A stretch of DNA of 64,000 nucleotides, taken from Roseibacterium elongatum DSM 19469 (GTDB taxonomy: Bacteria > Pseudomonadota > Alphaproteobacteria > Rhodobacterales > Rhodobacteraceae). The notes beneath the pieces were generated by a model, which worked only from the letters and a program-made list of their open reading frames with translations, made no database searches and was not told the origin of the DNA. This document shows, piece after piece, positions 53,156 to 63,300 of the stretch; positions within the stretch are counted from its first letter, which is position 1; each line of letters begins with the position of its first letter. The position numbers and the translations under genes were made by a program. The DNA lies in assembly GCF_000590925.1 (NCBI RefSeq), contig NZ_CP004372.1, positions 2,771,001 through 2,835,000 on the forward strand. The letters are read 5' to 3'.

Positions 53156-55630
53156 ATGCCGATCATTCTGCGCTGGCTCGTGCGACTGGTTTCGATCGCG
53201 GTTGCGCTCAGCGTGGCCGCGGTGGCGGTCATGTGGTGGCTGGCCGGGCGCTCGATCCCCGACTATGGCGCCGACTGGACGGTGGCCGGCCTCGAACGCC
53301 CCGTCGAGATCGTGCGCAATACCTCGGCGATCCCGCATATCTTCGGCGAAACCGACCACGACGTATTCTATGGCCTGGGCTTCGCCCATGCGCAGGATCG
53401 GTTGTGGCAGATGCTTATGACGCGGCGCACCGCGCAGGGCCGGTTATCGGAGCTTTTCGGCCGGTCCACCGTGCAGATCGACGATTTCATGCGCCGGATC
53501 GACCTTTATGGCCATGCCCGCCGGTCGGTCGAGGCCCTCGACGCCCAGACCGTGGCCGAGTTGCAGGCCTATGCCGACGGGGTTAACGCCTGGATCCGGC
53601 TGGTCGGGACCGAGGCGCTGGGCCGCGGCGCGCCGGAACTGTTGCTGTTCGAACCGCAGATCGCGCCCTGGCGTCCAGCCGACAGCGTCGCGGTCAGCCT
53701 TGCGATGGCGCTGGACCTGGCGACCCATCACGAAGAGGAAGTCCTGCGCGCGCGCACGTCTCTGGCCCTTGGCGATCCCGCGCGGCTGGCCGATCTGCTG
53801 CCGGATGCCCCGGGCCAGGGTGCGGCGGAACTGGCCGATTACGCGGCCTTGTTCGACGCGCCCCTGCCGCGGTTCGCGCAGGGCGTCTCGGGCCCCCGCC
53901 ATCCGCTGCATCCCAATGCGCTGGGCCGGGGCCGCGGCGGGGCGTCGAATGTCTTTGCCGCGACGCCCGAACGCTCGGCCGCGGGCGGGGCGCTGCTGGC
54001 CAATGACCCGCATCTGGAACTGACGGCCCCCTCGCCCTGGTATCTGGCGCGGCTGGAGCTGTCGACGGGCGGGGTGATCGGGGGCACCATTCCCGGCATG
54101 CCCGTGATCCTGGCGGGCCGGTCCGAGGCATTGGCCTGGGGCATCACCCATGCCTATCTCGACGATATCGACCTTTATGTCGAAGAGGTGAACCCCGACG
54201 ACACCGAGCAGTATCGCACGCCCGAGGGCTGGGCCGCGTTCGAGACCCGGCGCGCCATCATCGAGATCGCGGACGAAGCCCCGATCACGATCACCATGCG
54301 CAACACCGAGAACGGCCCGGTCATTCCGGGCACGCATTTCGACATCGCGACCGTGACGCCGCCCGGTCACGTGATGAGCCTGCGTTGGACGGCCCTGACC
54401 GACGAGAACACGTCGATCCAGACCGGCATGCGCCTGATGCGCGCCACCACGATCGAAGAGGCGTTCGAAGCGGGCGAGGATTTCGTCGCGCCCGCGCAAA
54501 ACCTGGTGGTGGCCGGCGCGGACGGCCGCATCGGCATGCAGGTGATCGGGCATATCCCATGGCGCATGACGGGCCACCAGACACAGGCGCGCATGCCCGC
54601 GCCGGGCTGGGAGCCGGAAAACCGCTGGCAGGGCATCACCCAGTATTTCGCCAACCCCACCTTCATCGACCCCGAGGGCGGCCTGCTGGGCAACACCAAC
54701 AACAAGACCGTCGATCGGGATTTTCCGCTGCATGTCAGCTTCGACTGGGGCGACACGCAGCGCATCACCCGCCTGACGCGGCTGCTGCGCGATCGGCAGG
54801 TTCATACCCGCGACAGCTTCATCGAGGCGCAGCTCGATGCCGTCTCGGCCGCCGCACGCAACATCCTGCCCCTTGTGGCGCGCGATCTGTGGTTCATCCG
54901 CGAGGCCGCCCCCGCCGGAACGCCCGAGCGGCGGCGCCAGCGCGCCCTCGAACTGCTGGCCGACTGGGACGGCGAGATGAACGAACATCTGCCCGAGCCG
55001 CTGATCTACGCAAGCTGGATGCGCCATCTGCAACAGCGCCTGATCCGCGATGAGATCGGTCCGCTGGCCGAGGCCTTCTGGCAGTTGGAGCCGGTGTTCA
55101 TCGAGCGCGTGTTTCGCGACGTGAACGGGGCCGCGATCTGGTGCGACGTGCGCCCCTCGACCGCGACCGAGACCTGCACCGACATCGCCGAGGCCGCCCT
55201 CGACGATGCCTTGCAGGACCTGAGCGAGACCTATGGCGCCGATCTGGAGACCTGGCGCTGGGGCGCCGCGCACGAGGCCCGCCACAGACATCCCGTCCTG
55301 GGGGACACGCGGCTGCTCTCGTGGATCGTGAATATCCACCAGCCGACATCGGGTGGCGATTTCACCCTGCAACGCGGCGCGACCCTCGGCCATGGGCCGA
55401 CGCCCTTCGCCAATGTCCACGCCGCGGGCTATCGTGGCGTCTACGACTTCGCGGACCCTGACAGTTCGGTCTTCGTCATTTCCACGGGTCAGTCCGGCCA
55501 CCCGCTCAGCCGGCACTATGACGATCTGGGCGAGTTGTGGCGCCGCGGCGAATATGTCCCGATGACCCTGGACCCTGATCTCGCCCGTGCCGGCAACCTC
55601 GGGATCACCACCCTGACACCGGCGGAGTGA
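53156..55630 (+). CDS. Penicillin acylase family (Ntn-hydrolase) enzyme
   Basis: I prefer the ATG at 53156 (MPIILRWLVRLVS), 5 bases after GAGG; an ATG at 53123 is possible. The 824-residue protein has an N-terminal hydrophobic signal or anchor. The alpha-subunit part includes VRNTSAIPHIFGETDHDVFYG and FAHAQDRLWQM. The autocatalytic cleavage site is before Ser in GRGGASNVFAATPE. The beta-subunit part follows (LLANDPHLELTAPSPWY, NTENGPVIPG). The family includes beta-lactam acylases, AHL acylases and aculeacin-type enzymes; which amide it cleaves is not readable. It would act in the periplasm. Confidence 0.88.
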   Translation: MPIILRWLVRLVSIAVALSVAAVAVMWWLAGRSIPDYGADWTVAGLERPVEIVRNTSAIPHIFGETDHDVFYGLGFAHAQDRLWQMLMTRRTAQGRLSELFGRSTVQIDDFMRRIDLYGHARRSVEALDAQTVAELQAYADGVNAWIRLVGTEALGRGAPELLLFEPQIAPWRPADSVAVSLAMALDLATHHEEEVLRARTSLALGDPARLADLLPDAPGQGAAELADYAALFDAPLPRFAQGVSGPRHPLHPNALGRGRGGASNVFAATPERSAAGGALLANDPHLELTAPSPWYLARLELSTGGVIGGTIPGMPVILAGRSEALAWGITHAYLDDIDLYVEEVNPDDTEQYRTPEGWAAFETRRAIIEIADEAPITITMRNTENGPVIPGTHFDIATVTPPGHVMSLRWTALTDENTSIQTGMRLMRATTIEEAFEAGEDFVAPAQNLVVAGADGRIGMQVIGHIPWRMTGHQTQARMPAPGWEPENRWQGITQYFANPTFIDPEGGLLGNTNNKTVDRDFPLHVSFDWGDTQRITRLTRLLRDRQVHTRDSFIEAQLDAVSAAARNILPLVARDLWFIREAAPAGTPERRRQRALELLADWDGEMNEHLPEPLIYASWMRHLQQRLIRDEIGPLAEAFWQLEPVFIERVFRDVNGAAIWCDVRPSTATETCTDIAEAALDDALQDLSETYGADLETWRWGAAHEARHRHPVLGDTRLLSWIVNIHQPTSGGDFTLQRGATLGHGPTPFANVHAAGYRGVYDFADPDSSVFVISTGQSGHPLSRHYDDLGELWRRGEYVPMTLDPDLARAGNLGITTLTPAE

Positions 55631-55731
55631 CGAGTGCCGGGCGCGCGCCCGGCCCTGCCCCCAACGATGCCCCCTTTCCGCGCCCCATGGCCTGCGCTAG
55701 GAAACGGGGCGCGAAAGATCATGCCAAGGTG

Positions 55732-56616
55732 ATGCCGATGCCCCTCCTCTATGACAGCCCGGACGCGTGGCTTTCGGCGCCGCAAAAGCGGCTTTCGGTG
55801 TTTGGCATGTCGGGTCTGGGAAAGACGCGGCTGGCCAGCCTGCTGCGCGATCAGGGGGCGTGGTTCCATTACTCGGTCGATTACCGGATCGGCACCGCCT
55901 ATATGGGCGAGCACATCACCGACAATCTCAAGCGTCAGGCGATGCGGGTGCCGTTCCTGGCCGAACTGCTGCGCTCGGACTCGATCTATATCGGCTCGAA
56001 TATCCGCTTCGACAATCTCGCCCCTCTGTCCACCTATCTGGGCAAGCCGGGCGATCCGGGGCGCGGTGGCCTGCCCTTTGACGAGTACATGCGCCGCCAG
56101 GACCTGCACCGCCGGGCCGAGATCAACGCGCTGCTCGATACGCCCGCCTTCATCGCGCGGGCCCATGACCTTTATGGCTATCCGCATTTCGTGAACGATA
56201 CCGGCGGCTCGATCTGCGAGGTGGTCGACCCCGAGAACCCGACCGACGAGGTGTTGACGAGTTTGTCGAAACACACGCTGCTGGTCTGGATCGAGGGCAC
56301 CGAGGCCCATACCGAGGCCCTGATCCGCCGCTTCGATCGCGCGCCCAAGCCGATGTATTACCAGCCTGGCTTTCTGCGGGCGGAATGGGCAAGCTATCTC
56401 GACCAGAGCGGCCAGTCGCCCCAGACGGTCGACCCCGATGCCTTCGTGCGGTTCGCCTATGCCCGTGCGCTGGCCCATCGCGCCCCCCTCTATGCGGCGA
56501 TGGCGCGCCACTGGGGTGTCAGCGTCACCGCGGCCGAGGTCGAAAGCGTCCGCGATGCCACGGACGCCGAGGCGATGGTCGCCGCCGCCCTTGGACGGCG
56601 CACCGCCAACGCCTAG
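55732..56616 (+). CDS. P-loop ATPase of unknown role
   Basis: The start at 55732 (MPMPLLYDSPDAW) follows AAGG; ATG 55738 is possible. The 294-residue protein has a P-loop GMSGLGKT at residues 25-32. The rest (DYRIGTAYMGEHITDNLK, DLYGYPHFVNDTGGSICEVV, TLLVWIEGTEAHTEALIRRF) is not a family I can name. I have a general impression that such ATPases occur near metA in this order. It may be a small-molecule kinase by fold. metA follows after 36 bp. Confidence 0.72.
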   Translation: MPMPLLYDSPDAWLSAPQKRLSVFGMSGLGKTRLASLLRDQGAWFHYSVDYRIGTAYMGEHITDNLKRQAMRVPFLAELLRSDSIYIGSNIRFDNLAPLSTYLGKPGDPGRGGLPFDEYMRRQDLHRRAEINALLDTPAFIARAHDLYGYPHFVNDTGGSICEVVDPENPTDEVLTSLSKHTLLVWIEGTEAHTEALIRRFDRAPKPMYYQPGFLRAEWASYLDQSGQSPQTVDPDAFVRFAYARALAHRAPLYAAMARHWGVSVTAAEVESVRDATDAEAMVAAALGRRTANA

Positions 56617-56652
56617 ATCACAGCACTCGACACCCACCAGAGGTCAGATCCC

Positions 56653-57612
56653 GTGCCCATCCGCCTGCCCACCAGCCTGCCCGCCTTTTCGATCCTGAAG
56701 GACGAGGGCGTCATGGTCATGGGCCGGCGCGCCGCCGACAAGCAGGATATCCGCCCCCTGCGCATCGGGCTGTTGAACCTGATGCCGAAAAAGATCCAGA
56801 CCGAGACGCAATTCGCCCGCCTGATCGGGGCCACGCCCCTGCAGGTCGAGTTCTCGCTGATCCGCATGTCCGATCACGAAACGCGCAACACCGCGCCAGA
56901 GCATATGGAGGAGTTCTACCGCCCCTTCCGCGAGGTCGCAGCCACGGGCGAGAAATTCGACGGTCTGATCATCACCGGCGCGCCGATCGAGCATCTGCCC
57001 TTCGACGAGGTCACCTATTGGCCGGAACTGACCCGCGTCTTCGACTGGACCCAAAGCCACGTGCATTCCACCTTCGGCGTCTGCTGGGGCGGGATGGCGA
57101 TGATCCACTACTTTCACGGGGTGAAAAAGCACCTGCTGCCGCAGAAACTGTTTGGCTGCTACCGGCACCAGAACCTTGCCCCCGACAGCCCCTATCTGCG
57201 CGGCTTCTCGGATGATTTCGTCATGCCCGTCAGCCGCTGGACCGAGATGCGCCGCGACGAGATCGAGGCCGCCGGCCTGCCCGTCCTGCTGCATTCCGAA
57301 GATGTGGGCACCGGCCTTGTCGAAGACCCCGATCATCGCGCGCTCTATGTCTTCAACCATCTCGAATATGACAGCGGCACCCTGAACGAGGAGTACCAGC
57401 GAGACCTGGCCGGCGCGCAGGTGGACGGGGCCGACATCCAGCTGCCGGTGAACTACTTTCCCGACGATGACCCCACGCGCCGTCCGCCGAACCGCTGGCG
57501 CAGCCAGGCGCATCTGCTTTATGGGAACTGGATTTCCGAGGTCTACCTGACGACCCCCTTCGAGATCGCGCGCATCGGCGAGGCCAGCACCGACTGGCGC
57601 ACGGGCGCATGA
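56653..57612 (+). CDS. metA: Homoserine O-acyltransferase MetA, predicted acetyl-CoA type
   Basis: A 319-residue enzyme of methionine synthesis, starting at a GTG (56653) after AGAGGTCAG. The MetA motifs are [17 protein letters not shown], the catalytic Cys144 in [13 protein letters not shown], and PVSRWTE. At the specificity position the sequence reads TGAPIEHL, with Glu113 (aligned with Gly111 of E. coli, as Cys144 aligns with Cys142). Glu here is associated with acetyl-CoA instead of succinyl-CoA. It overlaps the alpha/beta hydrolase gene by 4 bp. Confidence 0.94.
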   Translation: MPIRLPTSLPAFSILKDEGVMVMGRRAADKQDIRPLRIGLLNLMPKKIQTETQFARLIGATPLQVEFSLIRMSDHETRNTAPEHMEEFYRPFREVAATGEKFDGLIITGAPIEHLPFDEVTYWPELTRVFDWTQSHVHSTFGVCWGGMAMIHYFHGVKKHLLPQKLFGCYRHQNLAPDSPYLRGFSDDFVMPVSRWTEMRRDEIEAAGLPVLLHSEDVGTGLVEDPDHRALYVFNHLEYDSGTLNEEYQRDLAGAQVDGADIQLPVNYFPDDDPTRRPPNRWRSQAHLLYGNWISEVYLTTPFEIARIGEASTDWRTGA

Positions 57613-58556
57613 AACTCGTCCTGATCCTTCTCGGCCTGCTGGCGGTCACCGTGGCCGTCACCCTGTGGAAGGCCGCCCGCCATGAACGTCTGGCCGAGGC
57701 GCATTGGCCGCCCGAGGGGCAGGTCCTGACCGTGAATGGCCATCGCGTGCATTACGTCATCCGGGGTGCGGGCCCCGATCTGGTGCTGATCCACGGGGCC
57801 AGCGGCAATACACGCGATTTCACCTTTTCGATGGTGGACAGGCTGGCCGATCGCTACCGGGTGATCGTCTTCGACCGGCCCGGCCTTGGCTACACCGACC
57901 GGATCAACCGCAGCGGGGCCTCGCTGCGGCAACAGGCCGACCTGCTGGTGCAGGCGGCCGCGCAGCTTGGGGCGGACCGCCCCCTGGTCTTCGGGCATTC
58001 CTATGGCGGATCGGTCGCCCTGGCCTGGGCCGTTCATTTTCCCGACCGCCTGTCGGGCCTGACCCTGTCGGCCGCCGCCTCGAACCCCTGGTCGACGGGG
58101 CTGGGGACCTATTACACGGTTCTCTCCCATCCCGTCGGGCAGTCGCTGGTCATTCCGGCGCTCACCGCCTGGGTACCCGATCGCGTGGTGGACGACACGA
58201 TCGACAGGGTCTTCCTGCCCAACGCCGCGCCCGAGGGCTATCACCCGCATATCGGGGCCGGCCTGACCCTGCGCCGCGTCTCCATGCGGGCGAACGCGAT
58301 GCAGCGCGCCAACCTGCTGGCCGAGATCACGGCCCAGGCCCCGCGCTATGGCGAGATCGCCGTGCCGGTCGAGATCATCCATGGCGATGCCGACGACACC
58401 GTGCCGCTGGCGGTGCATTCCATCCCGCTGTCGCGGCAGATCGATGGCGCGACCCTCACCGTGCTGGAGGGGATCGGCCACATGCCCCACCACGCCGCGC
58501 CCGAGGCGACAGACGCCGCCATCGACCGCACCGCCGCGCGCGCCGGATTGCGCTAA
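57609..58556 (+). CDS. Alpha/beta hydrolase, membrane-anchored
   Basis: A 315-residue protein with an N-terminal hydrophobic helix ([20 protein letters not shown]). The hydrolase core has the oxyanion region [12 protein letters not shown] and the nucleophile elbow [10 protein letters not shown]. The acid is in [10 protein letters not shown] and the catalytic His in [12 protein letters not shown]. The substrate is not deducible; esterase or epoxide-hydrolase-like activities are both possible. It is translationally coupled to metA (ATGA). A 10-bp palindrome TGACGCGTCA (58576-58585) lies between it and ppk2. Confidence 0.88.
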   Translation: MKLVLILLGLLAVTVAVTLWKAARHERLAEAHWPPEGQVLTVNGHRVHYVIRGAGPDLVLIHGASGNTRDFTFSMVDRLADRYRVIVFDRPGLGYTDRINRSGASLRQQADLLVQAAAQLGADRPLVFGHSYGGSVALAWAVHFPDRLSGLTLSAAASNPWSTGLGTYYTVLSHPVGQSLVIPALTAWVPDRVVDDTIDRVFLPNAAPEGYHPHIGAGLTLRRVSMRANAMQRANLLAEITAQAPRYGEIAVPVEIIHGDADDTVPLAVHSIPLSRQIDGATLTVLEGIGHMPHHAAPEATDAAIDRTAARAGLR

Positions 58557-58610
58557 GGCGACGCGGCCCTTAATGTGACGCGTCATAACATGACGGCAGA
58601 GGCAGGCGGG

Positions 58611-59501
58611 ATGAGCAAACCCTTCGACGGCGCGATCAGCAGGTTCTACAAGGAAGATGCGCCCGAAAGCGTACGCAAGGCGCTGAAATCGGCCAGCAAG
58701 GACACGATCCTCGACCCTCAGTACCCTTATGCCGCGCGCATGGATAAGAAAGACTACGAGCGTCAGCTCGCCGCCCTCCAGATCGAGCTGGTCAAGTTCC
58801 ACGCCTGGGTGCGCGACACTGGCGAGCGCATCGCTGTGGTCTTCGAGGGGCGCGACGCCGCCGGCAAGGGCGGGTCCATCAAGCGGGTCCGCGAAAACCT
58901 GAACCCGCGCGTGGCCGGTGTGGTGGCCCTGCAAAAACCGACCGAGCGCGAGGCCAGCCAATGGTACTTCCAGCGCTACGTGCATCACCTGCCCGCTGCG
59001 GGCGAAATACGCCTGTTCGACCGCAGCTGGTACAATCGCGGCGTGGTCGAACATGTCTTCGGCTTTTGCACGCCCGACCAGCGGCAGGCCTTTTTTCGGC
59101 AGCTTCCCGATTTCGAACAGATGCTGGTGCGCGACGGGGTCCGCCTGACGAAGCTCTGGCTGAATGTCGGCCGCGCCGAGCAGTTGCGCCGCTTCCTCGA
59201 CCGCGAGAAAGACCCGCTGAAGCAATGGAAACTCAGCAAGATCGATGTCGAGGGGCTGAAGAAATGGGATGCCTACTCGGACGCGATCGGGGAAACACTG
59301 GCCCTGGGGCACACCGCCCATGCCCCGTGGACGGTCATCCGCGCCGATGACAAGCGCCGGGCCCGGCTGGCCGTGATCCGCGCCATCCTCGCAAACATGC
59401 ACTATCCCGGCAAAGACGAAGACCTGGTGGGCAAGCCCGACCCGATGATCTGCGGCGGCCCGGAAATGTGGGCCGATCACTCGGCGCCGAATGGCAGCTA
59501 A
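58611..59501 (+). CDS. ppk2: Polyphosphate kinase 2
   Basis: I take the ATG at 58611 ([13 protein letters not shown]); ATGs at 58575 and 58590 are in frame. The 296-residue protein is a single-domain PPK2: Walker [16 protein letters not shown], the lid and Walker B region [19 protein letters not shown], and [15 protein letters not shown]. Class I members mostly phosphorylate nucleoside diphosphates using polyphosphate. It is followed at once by a TetR regulator whose start overlaps its stop. Confidence 0.92.
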   Translation: MSKPFDGAISRFYKEDAPESVRKALKSASKDTILDPQYPYAARMDKKDYERQLAALQIELVKFHAWVRDTGERIAVVFEGRDAAGKGGSIKRVRENLNPRVAGVVALQKPTEREASQWYFQRYVHHLPAAGEIRLFDRSWYNRGVVEHVFGFCTPDQRQAFFRQLPDFEQMLVRDGVRLTKLWLNVGRAEQLRRFLDREKDPLKQWKLSKIDVEGLKKWDAYSDAIGETLALGHTAHAPWTVIRADDKRRARLAVIRAILANMHYPGKDEDLVGKPDPMICGGPEMWADHSAPNGS

Positions 59502-60123
59502 GGCCATGCCCAAACGCGGCTATCACCACGGAAATCTCAAGCAGGCCCTTGTCGATGCGGCGCTGACGCTGATCGAAACCAAGGGCCCCACCGGCTTTAC
59601 CCTGTCCGAGGCGGCCAAGAACGCCGGCGTGACACCGGCCGCCGTCTATCGCCATTTCGAAGGGCGCGAAGACCTGATCGCCGAATGTGCGCGGCAGGGC
59701 CATGCGATCTTTTCCGACCTGATGGAGCATGCGTTCAATGATGGCCAGCCCACGGCGCTGGCGGCCTTCGAGGCCACGGGGCGCGCCTATCTCGCCTTTG
59801 CGCGGCGCTATCCGGGGCATTACATGGCGATGTTCGAAAGCGGCACCTCGGCCAATGCCACGCCGGACCTGGCCGCCGCGGCCAACCGCTCGCGCGCCGT
59901 GCTGGAACGGGCGGCGGCCGCCCTCAGCGCGCAATTGCCCGAAGGCAAACGCCCGCCGCCCACGATGTTCTCGGCCCATATCTGGGCCATGAGCCATGGG
60001 GTGGTCGAGCTTTTCGCCCGTGGCCGCCCGGGCGCGAACACGCCCTTTCCCCCCGAGGATCTGCTCGAGGCCGGTATCGGGATCTATTTGCGTGGCCTGG
60101 GTCTGATCGCCCCTGATAGCTGA
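59491..60123 (+). CDS. TetR-family transcriptional regulator (WHG-type C-terminal domain)
   Basis: A 210-residue regulator. The start at 59491 overlaps the end of ppk2 by 11 bp; ATG 59506 is an alternative. The HTH is [23 protein letters not shown] followed by [29 protein letters not shown]. The C-terminal domain resembles the WHG group ([16 protein letters not shown]). It may control the genes upstream or be autoregulated; no operator is obvious. It ends just before copy F of the intergenic element. Confidence 0.86.
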   Translation: MAAKAMPKRGYHHGNLKQALVDAALTLIETKGPTGFTLSEAAKNAGVTPAAVYRHFEGREDLIAECARQGHAIFSDLMEHAFNDGQPTALAAFEATGRAYLAFARRYPGHYMAMFESGTSANATPDLAAAANRSRAVLERAAAALSAQLPEGKRPPPTMFSAHIWAMSHGVVELFARGRPGANTPFPPEDLLEAGIGIYLRGLGLIAPDS

Positions 60124-60162
60124 GCCCCCGGCCCTCGACGCGCGAATGCGCGCCGACCCGTG

Positions 60163-60259
60163 CGAGGGGGCTGTCTGCCCCCTCGCGCTCCCCCGAGCAT
60201 ATTTCTCGGATAAAGATGGAGTGGACCGGACTAACCCCATCTTTATCCTTCAAATATGC
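60163..60259. repeat. Dispersed intergenic element copy F with an inverted second half
   Basis: GAGGGGGCTGTCTGCCCCCTC hairpin, then CCCCCGAGCATATTTCTCGG and ATAAAGATGG. A facing inverted copy follows: arms 60197-60219 and 60237-60259 match at 20 of 23 positions. It sits between the convergent TetR and indolepyruvate oxidoreductase genes and may serve as a two-way terminator. Confidence 0.7.
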
Positions 60260-60358
60260 AAGCCGCGAAGCGGCAAGGCGTGGGCGATTGCCTCCGCAGG
60301 AGGCATGAGGCCGCGCCTGCGCCGGGCGACGACGCAGGCGGCGCAAGCCCTGCCGCCC

Positions 60359-63300
60359 CTACTCGGCGGCCTCCGCCACCGGTGCCCCGCCCGAGCGTAT
60401 CATGGCCAAAAGGTCCTCTCTCTGGCGCGCGGCCTTCTCGGCATTGGCCTCTTTCACGGGACCGAACCCCTTGATCTGCAGCGGCAGTTCCGCCAGCGCG
60501 ACCAGCAGATCCATCGTTTCCGCCCGCGCCTCGGGCAATAGCGTCGTCATGTCCCGTTCATATTGCTTGATCAAGCCGCGCTCCATCCGCCGCTCGGCAC
60601 TGTAGCCGAACACATCCAGCGGCGTGCCCCGGAGGGGTTTCAGGCGCGCAAGCAGCGGGTAGGCCTTTGCGATCCACGGGCCAAAGGCGCGTTTCTTCGG
60701 CCGCCCGTTCGCATCCTTGCCGGGCAGAAGCGGCGGGGCGAGGTGGTATTTCAGGGTGAAATCCCCCTCGAACTCTGCGCGCGCCTTGGCGACGGTATCG
60801 AGGTGCAAGCGCGCGACCTCGTATTCATCCTTGTAGGTTAGCAGCTTGTGATAGCCCTTGGCCACGGCCTCCTTCAGGCGGGGCTCGGTGATGCCGTCCA
60901 CCATCTTGCGGTACCGCCTCGCCAGTCGCGGCCCCTGGTATGCGGTCAGATGCGCGACGCGGAATTCGATCTTCTCGTCCAGCGTCTTGGGAAGCGCGAC
61001 CACCTCGGCCCGCGTCAGTCGCTCGGCGGCGTCGGGGTTTTCGACCGCCCAACGCCCCATTTCGAAAGCCTGCAGGTTGGTCTCGATCGACGCGCCGTTC
61101 AGCTCGATGGCGGCCCGGATCGCCGCGTGGCTGAGCGGGATCAGCCCCATCTGCCAGGCAGCACCAAAGGTCATCATGTTCGAATAGATCGAGTCGCCCA
61201 ACAGTGCCTTGGCCAGGTCCGTGGCATCGAAAAGCGCCAGTCGATCCTTCAGACGCGCTTGCAGCGCCGTCTGCAGATCGGACCCGGGAATGCGGAACTC
61301 GGTATCGCGGGTAAAGTCGCCGGTGATGATCTCGTGGCTGTTCACCGCGGCGCCCGTCTGGCCCGTGCGCATGGCCGACAGCGTCTTGGCCCCGCCTGTG
61401 ACGACCAGATCGCCGCCGATGACGGCATGGGCCTCGCCCACACCGACGCGAATGGCGCTGATATCGGCCGGGTCGTTGGCCAGGCGCAGGTGAATCCAGA
61501 CCGCCCCCCCTTTTTGGGCAAGGCCCGCCATCTCGATCATGCCGGCCCCCTTGCCGTCGATCTGCGCGGCCTGCGCCATCACCGCGCCGATGGTCACGAC
61601 ACCGGTGCCACCCACGCCCGTGACCAGCACGTTATGGGTGCCGTCGATCGTGGGCAGCGTGGGCTCGGGCAAGCCCGACAGGTCCACCTGAGCCGTCGCC
61701 TGTTTGCGGATCTTGCCGCCCTCGACGGTCACGAAGCTGGGGCAGAACCCCTTGAGGCAGGAAAAATCCTTGTTGCAGCTGGATTGGTCGATGGCCCGCT
61801 TGCGGCCCAGCTCGGTCTCCACCGGCACGATGGACACACAGTTCGACTGTACACCGCAATCGCCGCAGCCCTCGCAGACATCGGTGTTGATGAAGACACG
61901 CCGGTCGATATCGGGAAAAGTGCCGCGCTTGCGGCGGCGGCGTTTTTCGGCGGCGCAGGTCTGCACGTAGATGATGACCGAGACGCCGGGGATCTTCTGA
62001 TACTTTTCCTGTACCGCCATCAGGTTGTCACGCTCAAAGCGCTCCAGCCCTTTGGGATAACGCGACCAGTCGATCTCTTCCTTGGGGTCGTAGACCAGCG
62101 CGATATGCTGCACCCCCATCGCCTGCACCTCGGCCGCGATGCGCGCGGGGTCCAGATCGCCCTCGTTATGCTGGCCGCCGGTCATGGCCACGGCATCGTT
62201 GAAGAGGATCTTGTAGGTGATGTTGGTGCCCGCCGCCAAGGCGGCGCGAATGGCGAGAATGCCCGAGTGGTTATAGGTGCCCTCGCCCAGGTTCTGGAAC
62301 ATGTGGGGCCGGGTCGAGAACGGCGCCTCGCCCACCCAGTTCACGCCCTCGCCGCCCATATGGGTATAGGCCTCGGTCTCGCGGTCCATCCATTTCGCCA
62401 TGAAATGACAGCCGATCCCGGCCCCGGCCCGCGCGCCATCGGGCACCCGGGTCGAGGTGTTGTGGGGACAGCCCGAGCAGAACCACGGCACGCGGGCCGC
62501 CAGATCGGGGGTGTTCGAGGCACGCTTGGCCTCGTCGACCTTGGCCATGCCGGCGCGGATGCGGTCGGTTTCCCGCCCTTCCTCGATCAGGATCCGGCCG
62601 AGTTTCAGCGCGATATCGGCGGGGTCGAGCGCAAAGTGGGTGGGGAACAGGATCTCGCCGCCGCCGCCCTTGCGATAGCCATAGACGCGGCGACCGCGAC
62701 GATCGTCAAAGATCGCTTCCTTGACCTGCACCTCGATCAGCTTGCGCTTTTCCTCGACCACCACGATCAGGTCCAGCCCCTCGGCCCAGTCGCGCAGCGA
62801 GGTCATGTCCATCGGCCAGGTCTGCCCGACCTTGTAGGTGGTGATCCCCAGCCGCTCGGCCTCGGCCGCGTCAATGTTCAGCGCCGACAGGGCCGACATC
62901 AGGTCGAGCCAGTTCTTGCCCGCCGCGACCAGACCGATCTTGGCGCCGGGCTTGCCCCAGACGCGCTTGTCGATACCGTTGGCCCGCGCGAACGCCTCGG
63001 CGGCATAGCGTTTATGAGCGACGAGGCGTTCTTCTTGCGGCACCCAGTGGTCGCCGAGGCGGATGTTCAGCCCGCCCTCGGGCATGTCGAACGGGGGCAG
63101 CACGAAAGACATGCGATCGGGGCGGCCATCGACCACCGCCGTGGCCTCGACCGTGTCCTTCATGGTCTTGAGCCCGACCCAGACGCCGGCGAAACGCGAC
63201 AGCGCAAAGCCGTAATGCCCGAAATCGAGGATTTCCTGCACGCCCGCAGGCGACAGGACCGGCATATGCGCATCGACCAGCGCCCAGTCGGACTGGTGGC

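Noticed and set aside
56617..56652. A SAM riboswitch in front of metA
   Set aside because: Only 36 bp separate metA from the ATPase gene, too little for a SAM riboswitch, and no matching helices are visible.
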